This document shows positions 33,924 to 42,722 of a stretch of DNA of 64,000 bases, one piece after another (the first letter of the stretch is position 1; every line of letters begins with the position of its first letter). The translations under genes and the position numbers were made by a program. This stretch comes from GCA-2686265 sp036010965 (lineage in GTDB: Bacteria; Planctomycetota; UBA1135; GCA-002686595): positions 1 through 64,000 of the forward strand of contig DASCMO010000010.1 in assembly GCA_036010965.1 (NCBI GenBank). Reading direction: 5' to 3'. A model generated the notes under the pieces. It searched no databases, was not told the origin of the DNA, and worked only from the letters and a program-made list of their open reading frames with translations.

Positions 33924-34820
33924 ATGCCGGTTTCTTTCAGCCACCCGTCCTTTCCCGACCACGCCCTGCTGGATTCGGGGGGTGGGGAGAAGCTGGAGCG
34001 CTTCGGCGACGTCGTCCTGCGGCGCCCCGATCCCCAGGCCCTGTGGCGCAAGCGCCTCGGGGCGCAGTGGGAGAGCGCGGACCTGAGTTTCGTGCGCGAG
34101 TCCGACCGCGGCGGGCGCTGGGAGCGCGGCGAGAGTGCTGCAGTGTCCCTCGGGGAGGACGGGGCTTCCTGGACCGTGTCCTACGCGCCGGTCCAGCTCG
34201 TCATCCGCCCGACGCCCTTCAAGCACGTCGGCCTCTTCCCCGAGCAGGCTGCGAACTGGGAGCTCGTGCGCCGCTCGCGGCCGCTCTTCGGCGAGGCTCC
34301 GCCGCACCTCCTGAACCTCTTCGGCTACACGGGCGCCGCCAGCGTGCTGGCCGCCGCCGCCGGCTGGCGCGTGACCCATGTGGACGCCTCCCGCACTGCT
34401 CTCACCTGGTTGCGGGAGAACCTCGACGCCTCGGGACTCGAGGACGCTCCCGTGCGCTTGCTGCTCGAGGACGCCCTGACCTTCGCCCGGCGCGAGCTGC
34501 GGCGCGGGTCCCGCTACGAGGGGATCTTGCTCGATCCCCCGCACCACGGCCGGGGCCCCAAAGGTGAGCGCTGGCAGCTCGAGGAGCATCTGGCGCCGCT
34601 CGTGGAGGTGGCCGGGCAGCTCTGCGCCGAGCGCTCGTTCCTCGTGCTCTCGACTTACGCCGTCGGCTTCTCGCCCCTGGCCTTCGAGAACCTGCTCTCG
34701 GAGTTGCCCGGCGGCCGGGTGGAGGTGGGCGAGCTGGCGGTGCCGGAGGCCGAGGGGGGCCGCCTGCTCCCAGCCGGTTTTTGCGCGCGCTGGTGGCGCG
34801 GGATCGATCTGCCGCGGTGA
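33924..34820 (+). CDS. Class I SAM-dependent methyltransferase, RlmI-like
   Basis: A 298-residue cytoplasmic methyltransferase of the COG1092 type, whose best-known members methylate 23S rRNA cytosines. SAM-binding motif I is LNLFGYTGAASVLAA, motif II VTHVDASRTALTWLREN and the catalytic-site motif ILLDPPHHGRGPKGE, a DPP variant of the N/D-PP-Y/F signature. The PUA domain of RlmI is missing; instead there is an N-terminal approx. 100-residue beta region with LVIRPTPFKHVGLFPEQA, as in shorter family members. It overlaps the next gene, a pseudouridine synthase, by 4 bp (GTGA), so an rRNA or tRNA target is likely. Exact base not known. Confidence 0.85.
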   Translation: MPVSFSHPSFPDHALLDSGGGEKLERFGDVVLRRPDPQALWRKRLGAQWESADLSFVRESDRGGRWERGESAAVSLGEDGASWTVSYAPVQLVIRPTPFKHVGLFPEQAANWELVRRSRPLFGEAPPHLLNLFGYTGAASVLAAAAGWRVTHVDASRTALTWLRENLDASGLEDAPVRLLLEDALTFARRELRRGSRYEGILLDPPHHGRGPKGERWQLEEHLAPLVEVAGQLCAERSFLVLSTYAVGFSPLAFENLLSELPGGRVEVGELAVPEAEGGRLLPAGFCARWWRGIDLPR

Positions 34821-35488
34821 GCGTCGAGCTCGAGGTGCTGCACTGCGACAACCACGTGCTGGCGACGGTCAAGCCGGCTGGCGTGGCCTGCGTGCCCGAC
34901 GACAGCGGCGACGAGAGCCTGCTCGACCGCGCCCGGGCCTGGGTCGGCGAGCGCTACGCCAAGCCCGGCGCCGTCTTTCTGGGGGTCGTCCAGCGCCTCG
35001 ACCGGCCCGTGTCGGGGATCGTCGTCTTCGGCCGCACGAGCAAGGGAGCGGCGCGCCTGGCGGAGCAGTTCCGCGCGGGGCGGGCGAGCAAGCGCTACCT
35101 GGGGGTCGTGGCGGGGACGCCGTCGAGTGCGGGGGGGGAGCTCGCCCACTGGCTGGCGAAGGATGCGGTGCGTAACCGCGTCGAGCGTCACGAGGACGAT
35201 CGTCGCGGGGCGCGTCGCGCTCTGACGCGTTGGCGCGTCGTGCGTTCGGGCGGCGGGCGCAGCCTGCTCGAGCTCGAGGCCCTGACCGGTCGCCCGCACC
35301 AGCTGCGCGTCGCCTGCGCGTCCCTGGGGACGCCGCTCCTGGGTGACGTCAAGTACGGCGCGCAAGAGGGCCTTCCCGACCGCAGCATCGCTCTGCACGC
35401 GCGGTCCCTCGCTCTCGACCATCCCACGCGCGAGGAGCGCCTTTGCTTCGAGGCGCCGCTGCCCGAGGTGGACTGGTGGCGCATCTGA
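34817..35488 (+). CDS. RluA-family RNA pseudouridine synthase
   Basis: Converts uridine to pseudouridine in rRNA or tRNA. The catalytic motif reads VVQRLDRPVSGIVVFG: the essential Asp of RLDR is present, while the usual leading His is Gln. Further family blocks are SKRYLGVVAG, ALTRWRVV and LTGRPHQLRVACASLGTPLLGDVKYG. It is a compact version (223 aa) without an S4 RNA-binding domain, like RluA/TruC rather than RluD. The GTG start overlaps the stop of the methyltransferase gene (GTGA), so the two RNA-modifying enzymes are co-translated. The target site cannot be told. Confidence 0.88.
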   Translation: MSVELEVLHCDNHVLATVKPAGVACVPDDSGDESLLDRARAWVGERYAKPGAVFLGVVQRLDRPVSGIVVFGRTSKGAARLAEQFRAGRASKRYLGVVAGTPSSAGGELAHWLAKDAVRNRVERHEDDRRGARRALTRWRVVRSGGGRSLLELEALTGRPHQLRVACASLGTPLLGDVKYGAQEGLPDRSIALHARSLALDHPTREERLCFEAPLPEVDWWRI

Positions 35489-35534
35489 CGCGGCCCGGCC
35501 CCGTCTCAGTCGGCCCTCCGGTCCTGTCCGGTGA

Positions 35535-35639
35535 TCAGTTCCCGGGGCCGCGCGAAACGCGATAGGAGACGAGGAAGACGATCGCCTCGCAGATCCAGAG
35601 AGCGATCACCAGCAGGCCTGCGCCGATCCATGCGTTCAT
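35535..35639 (-). CDS. Possible 34-residue membrane protein
   Basis: A very short ORF with one long hydrophobic helix (AGLLVIALWICEAIVFLVSY) flanked by a short N-terminus and a basic/Gly tail. It would be an inner-membrane microprotein. Length, composition and position in a gap between a + strand operon end and RadC are compatible with a real gene, but the upstream Shine-Dalgarno is weak (GGAA about 9 bp away). No family recognised. Confidence 0.3.
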   Translation of the reverse strand: MNAWIGAGLLVIALWICEAIVFLVSYRVSRGPGN

Positions 35640-35939
35640 GGGCACTTGTTCCGAAAGGGATGTTGGTGGGTTTGCGAGGGTGGGCTGACCGCCGGGCGTT
35701 CTGAAGGCGGTCTCGTTCGGTGCGCCGTGCGTCGGCTTTCCGTGGCGGGGACTTGCCCGTGTAAACGCCGTCTGGATGTCTCCGATCCCAGGAGATTTCA
35801 TTTTTCTCCCGATCCGGATCAGTCCGATCCCATCTTCGGGCACGGGAACCTGACTCCGTCCGGAGTGGCCCTCATTGGGGATGCCACCGGCCTCCCCGCG
35901 ACCGGTCCCTTGGGGGTGAAGAGCGCGTCAGGAGGGGAG
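35640..35939. other. Intergenic region with 7-bp inverted repeat upstream of radC
   Basis: A 300-bp stretch with no gene I accept. GACCGCC (35687-35693) and GGCGGTC (35706-35712) form a perfect inverted repeat with a 12-nt spacer. Further on, a less GC-rich patch (about 35800-35816) is followed by the palindrome GATCCGGATC and further GATC-containing words. The patch may be part of the radC promoter region. No clear -35/-10 pair is visible. Confidence 0.4.
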
Positions 35940-36641
35940 GTGAGCGGTCAGGGTCGGGCGGAGGTCGAGGGGGAGAGCGCTTCTCGCGGCGAGGGCGCTG
36001 TCGTCGGGTTCCTTGCCGGGGTCGGCGCCGGTGAGCGACCGGAATCTCCGGCTCTACTGCGCGCGGCCCTGGGCGAGGGCCGGCGCGCGGTCGGCGGGCC
36101 GGGCTGGGCCGAGGTGCTCCTCGAGCGCATGGGTGTGATCGCCCTCTCCCGTGCCAGCGGCGCGCGCATCGCCGCCGAGAGTTCCCTCAGTCCGTGTCGG
36201 GCTCGGCGCCTGGCGGCGGTCTTCGCCCTGGGGCGCCATGTGGAGCAGGTGCGCTGGCAGAGCTCCGAGAACGTCAGCTCGCCCGACGGCGTCTACCGCC
36301 TCATGGCGCCTCGCCTGCGCGGTCTCGAGAAGGAGACCTTCCACGTGTTGTTGCTCGACGGCAAGCACCGCCTGCGGTCCGTGCAGCGCGTGAGCGAGGG
36401 CACCCTGACCACCTCGCTCGTGCACCCGCGGGAGGTTTTTCGCCCGGCCATCCAGGGCGCGGCGGCGGCGGTGGTGGTGGTCCACAACCATCCTTCGGGC
36501 GACCCCGAGCCCTCGCACGAGGATCTCGAGGTGACCCGTCGTCTGGCGCGTGCCGGCCGCCTGGTGGGCATCCCCTTGCTCGACCACGTCGTCATCGGTC
36601 AGGGCGCTCACGTCTCGATCCGCGACCGCATCACCTTCTGA
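35940..36641 (+). CDS. radC: RadC family JAB-domain protein
   Basis: Has the metal-binding JAB1/MPN motif of RadC: VVVVHNHPSGDPEPSHEDLEVT in which the two His and the Asp bind zinc, followed by LLDHVVIGQGAHVSIRD. The N-terminal part includes a helix-hairpin-helix-like stretch (GARIAAESSLSPCRARRLAAVFALGRH). RadC proteins were once linked to DNA repair, but the reaction is not settled. I set the start at the GTG at 35940 because AGGAGG precedes it by 4 bp and the resulting 233 residues match the family length. A GTG at 35916 or a much earlier start is possible, but the extra residues are Gly/Ser-rich and unlike the family. Confidence 0.85.
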   Translation: MSGQGRAEVEGESASRGEGAVVGFLAGVGAGERPESPALLRAALGEGRRAVGGPGWAEVLLERMGVIALSRASGARIAAESSLSPCRARRLAAVFALGRHVEQVRWQSSENVSSPDGVYRLMAPRLRGLEKETFHVLLLDGKHRLRSVQRVSEGTLTTSLVHPREVFRPAIQGAAAAVVVVHNHPSGDPEPSHEDLEVTRRLARAGRLVGIPLLDHVVIGQGAHVSIRDRITF

Positions 36642-36764
36642 GGTGCCGCCGGAGGCCTCGCCCGCGCGGTGCTGCGTCAGTGTCCGCGCTGCTCTGCTCG
36701 CGCCGTCCCGCTTGTCCTTCCAAGCCGGGGACAAGCGCCGTGCGAGGCCGTATCCTGCTCGCCG

Positions 36765-37472
36765 ATGACTGCCTTGCACGAGTCCGGCCGCGAGAGGCCC
36801 GTTCTGGAGATCGAGGACCTCTCCAAGGCCTTCGAAGCTCCCGACGGTGAGACGACTCTGGTGGTGGACGTGCCGGCGTTCTCTCTGGCGGAGGGGGAGC
36901 AGGTGGCGATCGAGGGCGGCAGCGGTTCGGGGAAGACGACCTTTCTGCACTTGATCGCGGGCATCCTCGAGCCTGACGCGGGGCGCATCCTGATCGCCGG
37001 CGAGGACATGGCTGCCCTGGGTGAGGCGCGCCGCGACCGCCTGCGCGCGCGGCGGCTGGGTTATGTCTTCCAGACCTTCAATCTGATGCAGGGCTACTCC
37101 GCTCTGGAGAACGTCTTGATGGGGATGATGTTCGGGCCGGGTCCTGATCCGGTCCGTGCGCGGGAGTTGCTGGAGCTCGTCGGTCTCGGCGACCGTCTCG
37201 ATCACCGCCCGCGCCAGCTGTCCGTGGGCCAGCAGCAGCGCGTGGCCGTGGCGCGTGCGGTGGCCAATCGTCCGCGGCTCTTGTTGGCGGACGAGCCGAC
37301 GGGCAACCTCGATCCCGCCCGCGCCCGGAAGGCGCTCGAGCTTCTGCGGACGGTCTGCGCCGAGTCGCGTTCCGCCTTGTTGCTGGTCAGCCACGACCGC
37401 GAGGTTCTCGCGAGTTTCGAGCGCGTGGAGTCCTTCGAGGGCTTGCGGCGTTCGTCGGAGGCGTCGGCGTGA
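36765..37472 (+). CDS. ABC transporter ATP-binding protein, LolD/MacB type
   Basis: A 235-residue ATPase subunit with Walker A IEGGSGSGKTTFLHL, Q-loop VFQTFNLMQGYSALENV, signature LSVGQQQRVAVARA, Walker B LLLADEPTGNLDP and H-loop LLLVSHDRE. The sequence is of the LolD/FtsE/MacB class that drives mechanotransmission rather than solute import. The permease gene begins inside its stop codon (GTGA). With the FtsX-like permease and the DUF3299 lipoprotein it forms a three-gene transport cluster, probably for lipoprotein or envelope handling; the cargo is unknown. The ATG at 36765 gives the family-standard N-terminus. Confidence 0.92.
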   Translation: MTALHESGRERPVLEIEDLSKAFEAPDGETTLVVDVPAFSLAEGEQVAIEGGSGSGKTTFLHLIAGILEPDAGRILIAGEDMAALGEARRDRLRARRLGYVFQTFNLMQGYSALENVLMGMMFGPGPDPVRARELLELVGLGDRLDHRPRQLSVGQQQRVAVARAVANRPRLLLADEPTGNLDPARARKALELLRTVCAESRSALLLVSHDREVLASFERVESFEGLRRSSEASA

Positions 37473-38716
37473 GTGCTATGTGGTTGATCGTCCGGCGCAG
37501 CTTGCGTCAGCACGCTCTCTCGACTGGCGTGACCGTCGCCTCCCTGGCCCTGGCCTGCGGGTTGGTGATGGCGGTCTTTTCCATCGAACGCCAGTCGCGG
37601 AGCGCTTTCAGCGGCGGTTCGGGTGCTTTCGATGCCGTCCTGGGCGCGCGCGGCAGTCAGTTGCAGCTCGTGCTGAACGCGATCTTCCATCTCGAGACCT
37701 CGCCGGGAAACCTCCCCTGGGAGTTGTACGAGCGGGTCGCGGCGGACCCGCGGGTTGAGGCGGCGGTGCCCTATGCGGTGGGGGACAGTTATCGCGGTCA
37801 CCGCATCGTCGGGACGATCCCCGAGGCGTTTGCCATCGCCCAGGGCGGTGAGCCGCGCCTTGCCGCTCCCGGGCGCCTGTTCGACCCGGGGTTGCGCGAG
37901 GCCGTGATCGGCAGCGGCGTGGCCCGGCGCACGCCCTTGGCCTACGGCGCGCGCTTCCAGCCGGCGCACGGGGTGATCGAGGCTGGTGCTCACGACCACG
38001 ACGAGGACTTCGTGGTGGTGGGTGTGCTCGAGCCCACCAACTCTCCGGCGGACCGTGTGATCTGGATCCCGATCGACGCGGTGTTCCGCATGGGTGGTCA
38101 TGTCCTGCGTGGTGCGGGGGAGGACTACGAGGCCGATCCCACGATGCCGATCCCCGCCGAGCACAAGGAGGTCAGCGCGGTCTTGTTGAAGTTGAAGAGC
38201 GGGATGATGGGTGCGTCCCTTTTTCGCGAGATCAACTACGAGGAGCAGGGCGCGACATTGGCCTGGCCCGTGGCGCGGGTGATGGCGGAGTTGTTCGACA
38301 AGATGGGTTGGGTGCACCGCATCCTGACCTTGGTGGCCTACCTCGTGGTGGCGGTCGCCACGGGTTCGGTCACTGCGTGCTTGTACAACACGATGAACGA
38401 GCGCCGGCGCGAGTTCGCGATTTTGCGTTCACTTGGAGCGCGTCGTCGGACGGTCTTCGCCGTGATCGTCTGCGAGTCCTCGGCCATCGCGGTCGCTGGA
38501 GGTGTTCTCGGCTTGGTGGTCCACGGTGCGATCATGGCGGCCGCGGCTTCCCTGGTGCGGGCTCAGACTGGTGTGGTGATCGCTGTCTTCGAACCTCATC
38601 CGGTGCTCGTCCTCGCGCCGCTGGGTCTGATCGCCCTCGGTGCTCTGGCGGGCGTGGTGCCTGCTCTCAAGGCTTACCGCACGGATGTGGCGACCCACCT
38701 CGCCCCGACCTCCTGA
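37469..38716 (+). CDS. FtsX-like ABC transporter permease (MacB/LolCE type)
   Basis: A 415-residue permease: first membrane helix near residues 15-35, a large periplasmic domain (about 40-275) and three helices at the C-terminal end (from LTLVAYLVVAVATGSVTACL). The block ERRREFAILRSLGARRRTVF is the FtsX coupling-helix region that contacts the ATPase. The periplasmic domain is of the MacB core type (LGARGSQLQLVLNAIF). The GTG start overlaps the ATPase stop codon. Works as a homodimer in known relatives. Substrate unknown. Confidence 0.9.
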   Translation: MSAMWLIVRRSLRQHALSTGVTVASLALACGLVMAVFSIERQSRSAFSGGSGAFDAVLGARGSQLQLVLNAIFHLETSPGNLPWELYERVAADPRVEAAVPYAVGDSYRGHRIVGTIPEAFAIAQGGEPRLAAPGRLFDPGLREAVIGSGVARRTPLAYGARFQPAHGVIEAGAHDHDEDFVVVGVLEPTNSPADRVIWIPIDAVFRMGGHVLRGAGEDYEADPTMPIPAEHKEVSAVLLKLKSGMMGASLFREINYEEQGATLAWPVARVMAELFDKMGWVHRILTLVAYLVVAVATGSVTACLYNTMNERRREFAILRSLGARRRTVFAVIVCESSAIAVAGGVLGLVVHGAIMAAAASLVRAQTGVVIAVFEPHPVLVLAPLGLIALGALAGVVPALKAYRTDVATHLAPTS

Positions 38717-38729
38717 TACGGTGGTTTTT

Positions 38730-39452
38730 ATGTCGGTGCGGACCTGGACGGTAGCGTCGCTTGGCGTGGCGTTGTGTTGCGCGTCTTGCGCTGGTGAGGC
38801 CGAGGGCCCGTCGATCGTCGGCGAGGTGCGCGGCGCTCCGCTCTACGTGCCTGCCGAGGTTTCCGCCCCTGGAGCCGGAGCGGCCGGCGCCTCCGAGGCG
38901 GCTTCGGATGCCGGTCTGGCGGTGACCTCAGAGGGTGCTGGATCGTCGGACTCGCTTGCTGACGATGTGGGCTCTTCCTCGCCCGATGCTGGCGATCCCG
39001 AGTTCGACCTGGGTTCCGACTACACCGACCTGCTCTCGCCGGAGGAGGCCGCGCGTTACGAGTGGGTCGATTTCAGCACCTTGACTGATTTTGAGTTTCC
39101 GGGTTTTCTGCGCACGGACGGCGAGGTCTCGGTGCCGGAGTTGCCTGAGGAGATCGTCGCTCTGGACGGCCGTCTGGTCGCGATCGAGGGTTTCATGAAC
39201 CCGATGATGTTCGATGCTGACGGTGTGAGCGAATTCACTCTGGTGGCCGATCCTCAGTTCTGTTGTTTCGGCGCCACGCCGCAGCTCAACCACTTCCTCT
39301 ATGTGACCCTCGCCGACGACGAGCGCTGCGAGTTTTATTCCATCGTCCCCCTCGCCGTATACGGCCGCCTCGAGATCGGCCCCGAGGAAGAAGACGGCCT
39401 CGTCCTCAGCCTCTACCGCCTCGAAGCCGACCACGTCTTCTGCGTCTACTAG
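38730..39452 (+). CDS. DUF3299 family lipoprotein linked to the ABC transporter
   Basis: A 240-residue protein with a probable lipoprotein signal (VALCCASC) and a low-complexity Ala/Gly/Ser/Asp linker up to about residue 95. The DUF3299 domain follows, with the hallmarks VAIEGFMNPMMFDADG, DPQFCCFGATPQLNHF and the strand SIVPLAVYGRLEIG. DUF3299 proteins are often encoded with FtsX-type transporters and may present the cargo or a metal; this is not proven. It starts 13 bp after the permease gene. Codon use shows more T-ending codons than its neighbours. Confidence 0.82.
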   Translation: MSVRTWTVASLGVALCCASCAGEAEGPSIVGEVRGAPLYVPAEVSAPGAGAAGASEAASDAGLAVTSEGAGSSDSLADDVGSSSPDAGDPEFDLGSDYTDLLSPEEAARYEWVDFSTLTDFEFPGFLRTDGEVSVPELPEEIVALDGRLVAIEGFMNPMMFDADGVSEFTLVADPQFCCFGATPQLNHFLYVTLADDERCEFYSIVPLAVYGRLEIGPEEEDGLVLSLYRLEADHVFCVY

Positions 39453-39525
39453 CCCGCGCGTCGTACCGTCGTATCGAGCTCGGCTTATTTCACCAATCCA
39501 GGCTCCCCCCTTTCCCTCCAGCCCT

Positions 39526-39558
39526 GTTCCCAGCGCGGCGTGCCCTGACGCTGGGAAC
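39526..39558. terminator. 10-bp perfect inverted repeat between convergent genes
   Basis: GTTCCCAGCG and CGCTGGGAAC form a 10-bp stem with a 13-nt loop, midway between the ends of the DUF3299 gene (+) and rsmE (-). There is no T-tract, so it is either a weak bidirectional terminator or a protein site. Confidence 0.4.
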
Positions 39559-39634
39559 TCGGGGCCAGCTGGGCGAGGAGGGCGGCCGGGGTGAGCGAAC
39601 GTTGGCGCATCTAACCGGGCTCGGCATCCGGGAT

Positions 39635-40420
39635 CTACGGTATCTGGGAAGCCACGGCGAGGGCGGCCTCGGCGGCGGTCTCGCTGCGCAAGGTCGCGGA
39701 AGCCAGGCGCGCGGGGAGGGCGCCCGCCAGCTCCAGGGCGCTCCGCTCGTCGTCGCTGAACCCGCCCTCGGGACCGACCAGCAGGATCAGGGGCGCGGCG
39801 CGCGTCCAAGGCCCCGCGGCGCGGCCGGCGGACAGGGCGGCTGTCAGGGAGTGCACGCCATCGGTGCCATCCAGCACCACCGCGCGCGCCCCGGCAGCGA
39901 AGGCGAGCACCTCCGCCAGGGGAACGGGGGCCTCGATGCGCGTGGGCCACAAGCGCCCGCTCTGCTTCATCGCCTCGCCCACCGTGCGCTCCAACCGCGC
40001 GCGACGGCCCGAGCTGAGCTCGCGCGCGTGCGGTCCCGTACGCTCGCTCACGAGCGGGCGCAGACGCGCCAGGCCCAGCTGCGCCAACCGGTCGAGCATC
40101 GACTCGGCGCGCGCCCCGCGCGGCAAGGGCAGGGCCAGCTCGACCCACTCCAGAGGAGCCCCCGCCGTTCCCGGTTCAGGCTCGCGCTCGGCCGGCCCGC
40201 ACTGGGCCAGCTCAAGCCGCCCGCGGCCGATGGCCGTGACCGTCAGTGGCCAGCTCGCCCCGCGGCCGTCGAGGCCCAGCAGACGATCGCCCGTGCCCAG
40301 GCGCAGGACGCGCAGGGCATGCGGCACCTCGGTCTCCTGGAGCGCGGGCGGACCCTGCTCGGGATCGCCCGCCAGCAGGAAGCGGCGCAGGGGCGCGGGG
40401 TCGGGCCGGGAACGGGGCAT
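39635..40420 (-). CDS. rsmE: 16S rRNA (uracil1498-N3)-methyltransferase
   Basis: A SPOUT-fold methyltransferase that methylates N3 of U1498 in 16S rRNA. The knotted SAM-binding core reads ILLVGPEGGFSDDERSALEL and ends LASATLRSETAAEAALAVAS, both diagnostic. The middle has ALPLPRGARAESMLDRLAQLG and EAMKQSGRLWPTRIE, matching the family. The N-terminal PUA-like part begins RRFLLAGDPEQG. Length is 261 aa, standard. The gene is single and divergent from the 17-kb pseudopilus operon. Confidence 0.93.
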   Translation of the reverse strand: MPRSRPDPAPLRRFLLAGDPEQGPPALQETEVPHALRVLRLGTGDRLLGLDGRGASWPLTVTAIGRGRLELAQCGPAEREPEPGTAGAPLEWVELALPLPRGARAESMLDRLAQLGLARLRPLVSERTGPHARELSSGRRARLERTVGEAMKQSGRLWPTRIEAPVPLAEVLAFAAGARAVVLDGTDGVHSLTAALSAGRAAGPWTRAAPLILLVGPEGGFSDDERSALELAGALPARLASATLRSETAAEAALAVASQIP

Positions 40421-40760
40421 GGGCCGATTCTCGCCGCCCCCGACCCCGCGCTCAAGGCGCTGGATGCCCTGGAACGCCGTTCCCGTCGCCGCTCCCGAAC
40501 ACGGCTTCCGAACGTCGCTCGGGCCGGCGCGGAAGGGGAATGGCGGGGCCTACACGCTTTCTGAGCCCCTCCGGGCCCGCTACCATGGAGCCCGAACACA
40601 CAGGCCCCGGCCGCACGCGCACCTCGGCCCCCTCCCCGTAACTACAGGGCGGGGGGAGGGTACTCCGGGGGCAATCGCGATCCGGCGCCCGCTCCCCGCC
40701 GACCGCTGCCTTCCAGGGGACGACCCCCACCGCCTCTCCCTGCCGAATTCCTCCTCCTCC
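40421..40760. other. Divergent intergenic region upstream of the pseudopilus operon
   Basis: A 340-bp stretch without an ORF I accept. It is the only sizeable non-coding region before the ten-gene operon and should hold its promoter as well as that of rsmE. CCCTCCCC (40630-40637) and GGGGAGGG (40653-40660) form an 8-bp inverted repeat around a 15-nt spacer. No consensus sigma-70 boxes are evident. The bases just before the FHA gene are a pyrimidine run (CTCCTCCTCC), so that gene has no Shine-Dalgarno. Confidence 0.45.
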
Positions 40761-42719
40761 ATGCAAGATCGTTACTCGCTGCGCTTCGAGAGCGGAGAGC
40801 GCAAGGGGGAGACCGTCCCCATCCCTGCCGGCGGCTGCACTGTCGGCCGGCGGCCCGGGAACACCCTGCAGATCGTCGCGAAATCCGTCTCCGGCAAGCA
40901 CGCCCAGCTGCGCGTGGGCGAGGGCGGCGTGGAGGTCACCGACCTCGACAGCACCAACGGCACGCGCGTCGCGGGGAACAAGGTGGAGACGGCGGCCGTG
41001 GCTCACGGAGACCGGATCCTTTTCGGCGAGGTCGAGCTGACCCTGCTGGACGCCAGCCTGGGAGACGCGCCCGTGGCCCCGCAGCGTCAGGTCGGCTCCG
41101 CTGCACCCGGCGACGACCTGGCCGGGATCGGCGAAGCCGTCGGCCAGGTCAGCGCCCGGAGTGTCGCCAAGAGCCGCGAGCGCTCACGCGCCGGCATGGG
41201 CATCGCCCTGCTGGCCATCGCGGTCGCGGGCGCGGCGGCCTGGTACGTCCTCGGTCGCGGCGGCGCGGGCGGCGCCCGACCGGTCGCGGTCGTGCCCGTC
41301 GCCGGCAACCTCCTGGCCGCGGGCTATTCCTTCGAGGAGTCCGACAGCCCCTGGAGCGCCCAGGAGTCCGCCTCGGCGGCCTTCCTGCCCAGCGGGGACG
41401 CGCGCGTCTCGGGCGAGGGCGGCCTGCGGGTGGAGCTTGCCGAAGGCGAGCGTGCCTTGCACCGCTCCCAGGCCGTCGCCGTCTCTGAGGGACGCACCCT
41501 GACCGCTTTCGCCGCCCTGGCCGCCACCGACGGCGCCGGCGGTCGCCTGGGGATCGAGTTCGCGCGCGCCGCCGACGGCGCCGGAGCTCTGTTTGCCTGG
41601 GGACCATGGGTGAACTCGACGGGCGGCTTCGCTGCCCTCGACCTGGCCGTGCCCGCCCCTCCCGGAGTGCAGAGCGCGCGCGTCGTCGTCGCCGCGCGCA
41701 CCGGCGGAGTGCTCGGAGGTCGGGTGGACCTGGACGACGTGAGCCTGACCCAGGCTCCGGGCGCGGCGCGCCCGGCGGGACAGCACGGCGAGTTCCGCCT
41801 CTTTCTGCTCGGCTCCCCGGCCCAGGCCGCGGCCCTCTACAAGGTCAGCCGGCCCCTGATCGGCGACCTGCACGTCGCTCCGGCTGCGACGGGCTCGGGA
41901 CCGCCCGTGAGCGTCACCCTCGCCGTCGCCTCCGAAGCCGGACGCCTGCGCGTCAGCGCCGAGGGTGGAGGCCGGGAGCGCGTGCTCACCCTGCGCGCCG
42001 AGCCGGTCGCCCTCGAAGGCGGTCTGGCGTCGATCGGCGAGGGAGGCCACCGCATCCACGGCGCGCAGTTCGAGCGCCAGGGCGTGACTGGCGTGCTGCT
42101 GGGCAAGGACCGCGACCTGGTCGCCCTGCGCTTTGACGAACCCGTCGATCTGCGCGGCACCGCCGAGGGCGGCGGCGTGCGCCTGCGCATCGACCTGGGG
42201 GCCAGCGCGGGCTTCGTGATCCAGCTCGACTTCAACGACGAGCGCGAACAGGCCAGCACCCTCGCCTACGAGGCGCGCCAGGCGGAGCGGGCCGGAAAGC
42301 TGGGCGAATGTCTGCGCGCCTGGGCCCTACTCCTGGCCGAGTTCCCCTTCGAGGAGGCCCTCGTGGCCGAGGCTGATAACGCCACCGGCCGTCTCGTGCA
42401 GGCGGGCATGGTGGAGCTCGGCGAGCTGCGCGGCGAGTTCGAGCGAGCGCGCTTCTTCCGCCTCGTGGACCTCTACCGTCAGTGTCGCGAGCGCGCGCGC
42501 TCGATCGGGCAGCGCTTCGCGGGCAGCGAGGTTGAGACCGCCGCCGAGGGTCTGGTGGGCGAGGTGCAACTCGCCCTGGGAACCCTCGAGACCGACCTCT
42601 ACCAGGATGAGATCACCCGCCTGCAAGCCATCCGCGAGGTGCTGGCGGCTAGCGAGTCGCCCCGGCTAGCGGCCGAGGTCGGCTCCTACCTCTCGGAGCG
42701 ATACGGAGCGAGCGAATAG
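40761..42719 (+). CDS. FHA-domain membrane protein at the head of the pseudopilus operon
   Basis: A 652-residue protein. Residues about 20-95 are a forkhead-associated domain that would bind phosphothreonine: CTVGRRPGNTLQI, SVSGKHAQLRVGEGG and LDSTNGTRVAGNKV carry the conserved GR, S-x-x-H and NG elements. A single membrane helix follows (about 145-166, GIALLAIAVAGAAAWYVLG), then a large exported part: a beta-sandwich (about 180-340, carbohydrate-binding-module-like) and a helical end (about 500-650). The start is the ATG that begins the FHA domain; the upstream open frame is not coding. It lies 3 bp from the PilM-PilN gene. It may recruit a Ser/Thr kinase signal to the machine, or act as a GspC/GspB-like scaffold. 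Confidence 0.82.
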   Translation: MQDRYSLRFESGERKGETVPIPAGGCTVGRRPGNTLQIVAKSVSGKHAQLRVGEGGVEVTDLDSTNGTRVAGNKVETAAVAHGDRILFGEVELTLLDASLGDAPVAPQRQVGSAAPGDDLAGIGEAVGQVSARSVAKSRERSRAGMGIALLAIAVAGAAAWYVLGRGGAGGARPVAVVPVAGNLLAAGYSFEESDSPWSAQESASAAFLPSGDARVSGEGGLRVELAEGERALHRSQAVAVSEGRTLTAFAALAATDGAGGRLGIEFARAADGAGALFAWGPWVNSTGGFAALDLAVPAPPGVQSARVVVAARTGGVLGGRVDLDDVSLTQAPGAARPAGQHGEFRLFLLGSPAQAAALYKVSRPLIGDLHVAPAATGSGPPVSVTLAVASEAGRLRVSAEGGGRERVLTLRAEPVALEGGLASIGEGGHRIHGAQFERQGVTGVLLGKDRDLVALRFDEPVDLRGTAEGGGVRLRIDLGASAGFVIQLDFNDEREQASTLAYEARQAERAGKLGECLRAWALLLAEFPFEEALVAEADNATGRLVQAGMVELGELRGEFERARFFRLVDLYRQCRERARSIGQRFAGSEVETAAEGLVGEVQLALGTLETDLYQDEITRLQAIREVLAASESPRLAAEVGSYLSERYGASE

Positions 42720-42722
42720 GCC

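Noticed and set aside
36765..39452. The ABC transporter cluster as a metal or drug importer
   Set aside because: The ATPase and permease are of the LolD/FtsX (MacB) mechanotransmission class, not of an importer class. A zinc- or drug-specific role would be a guess.
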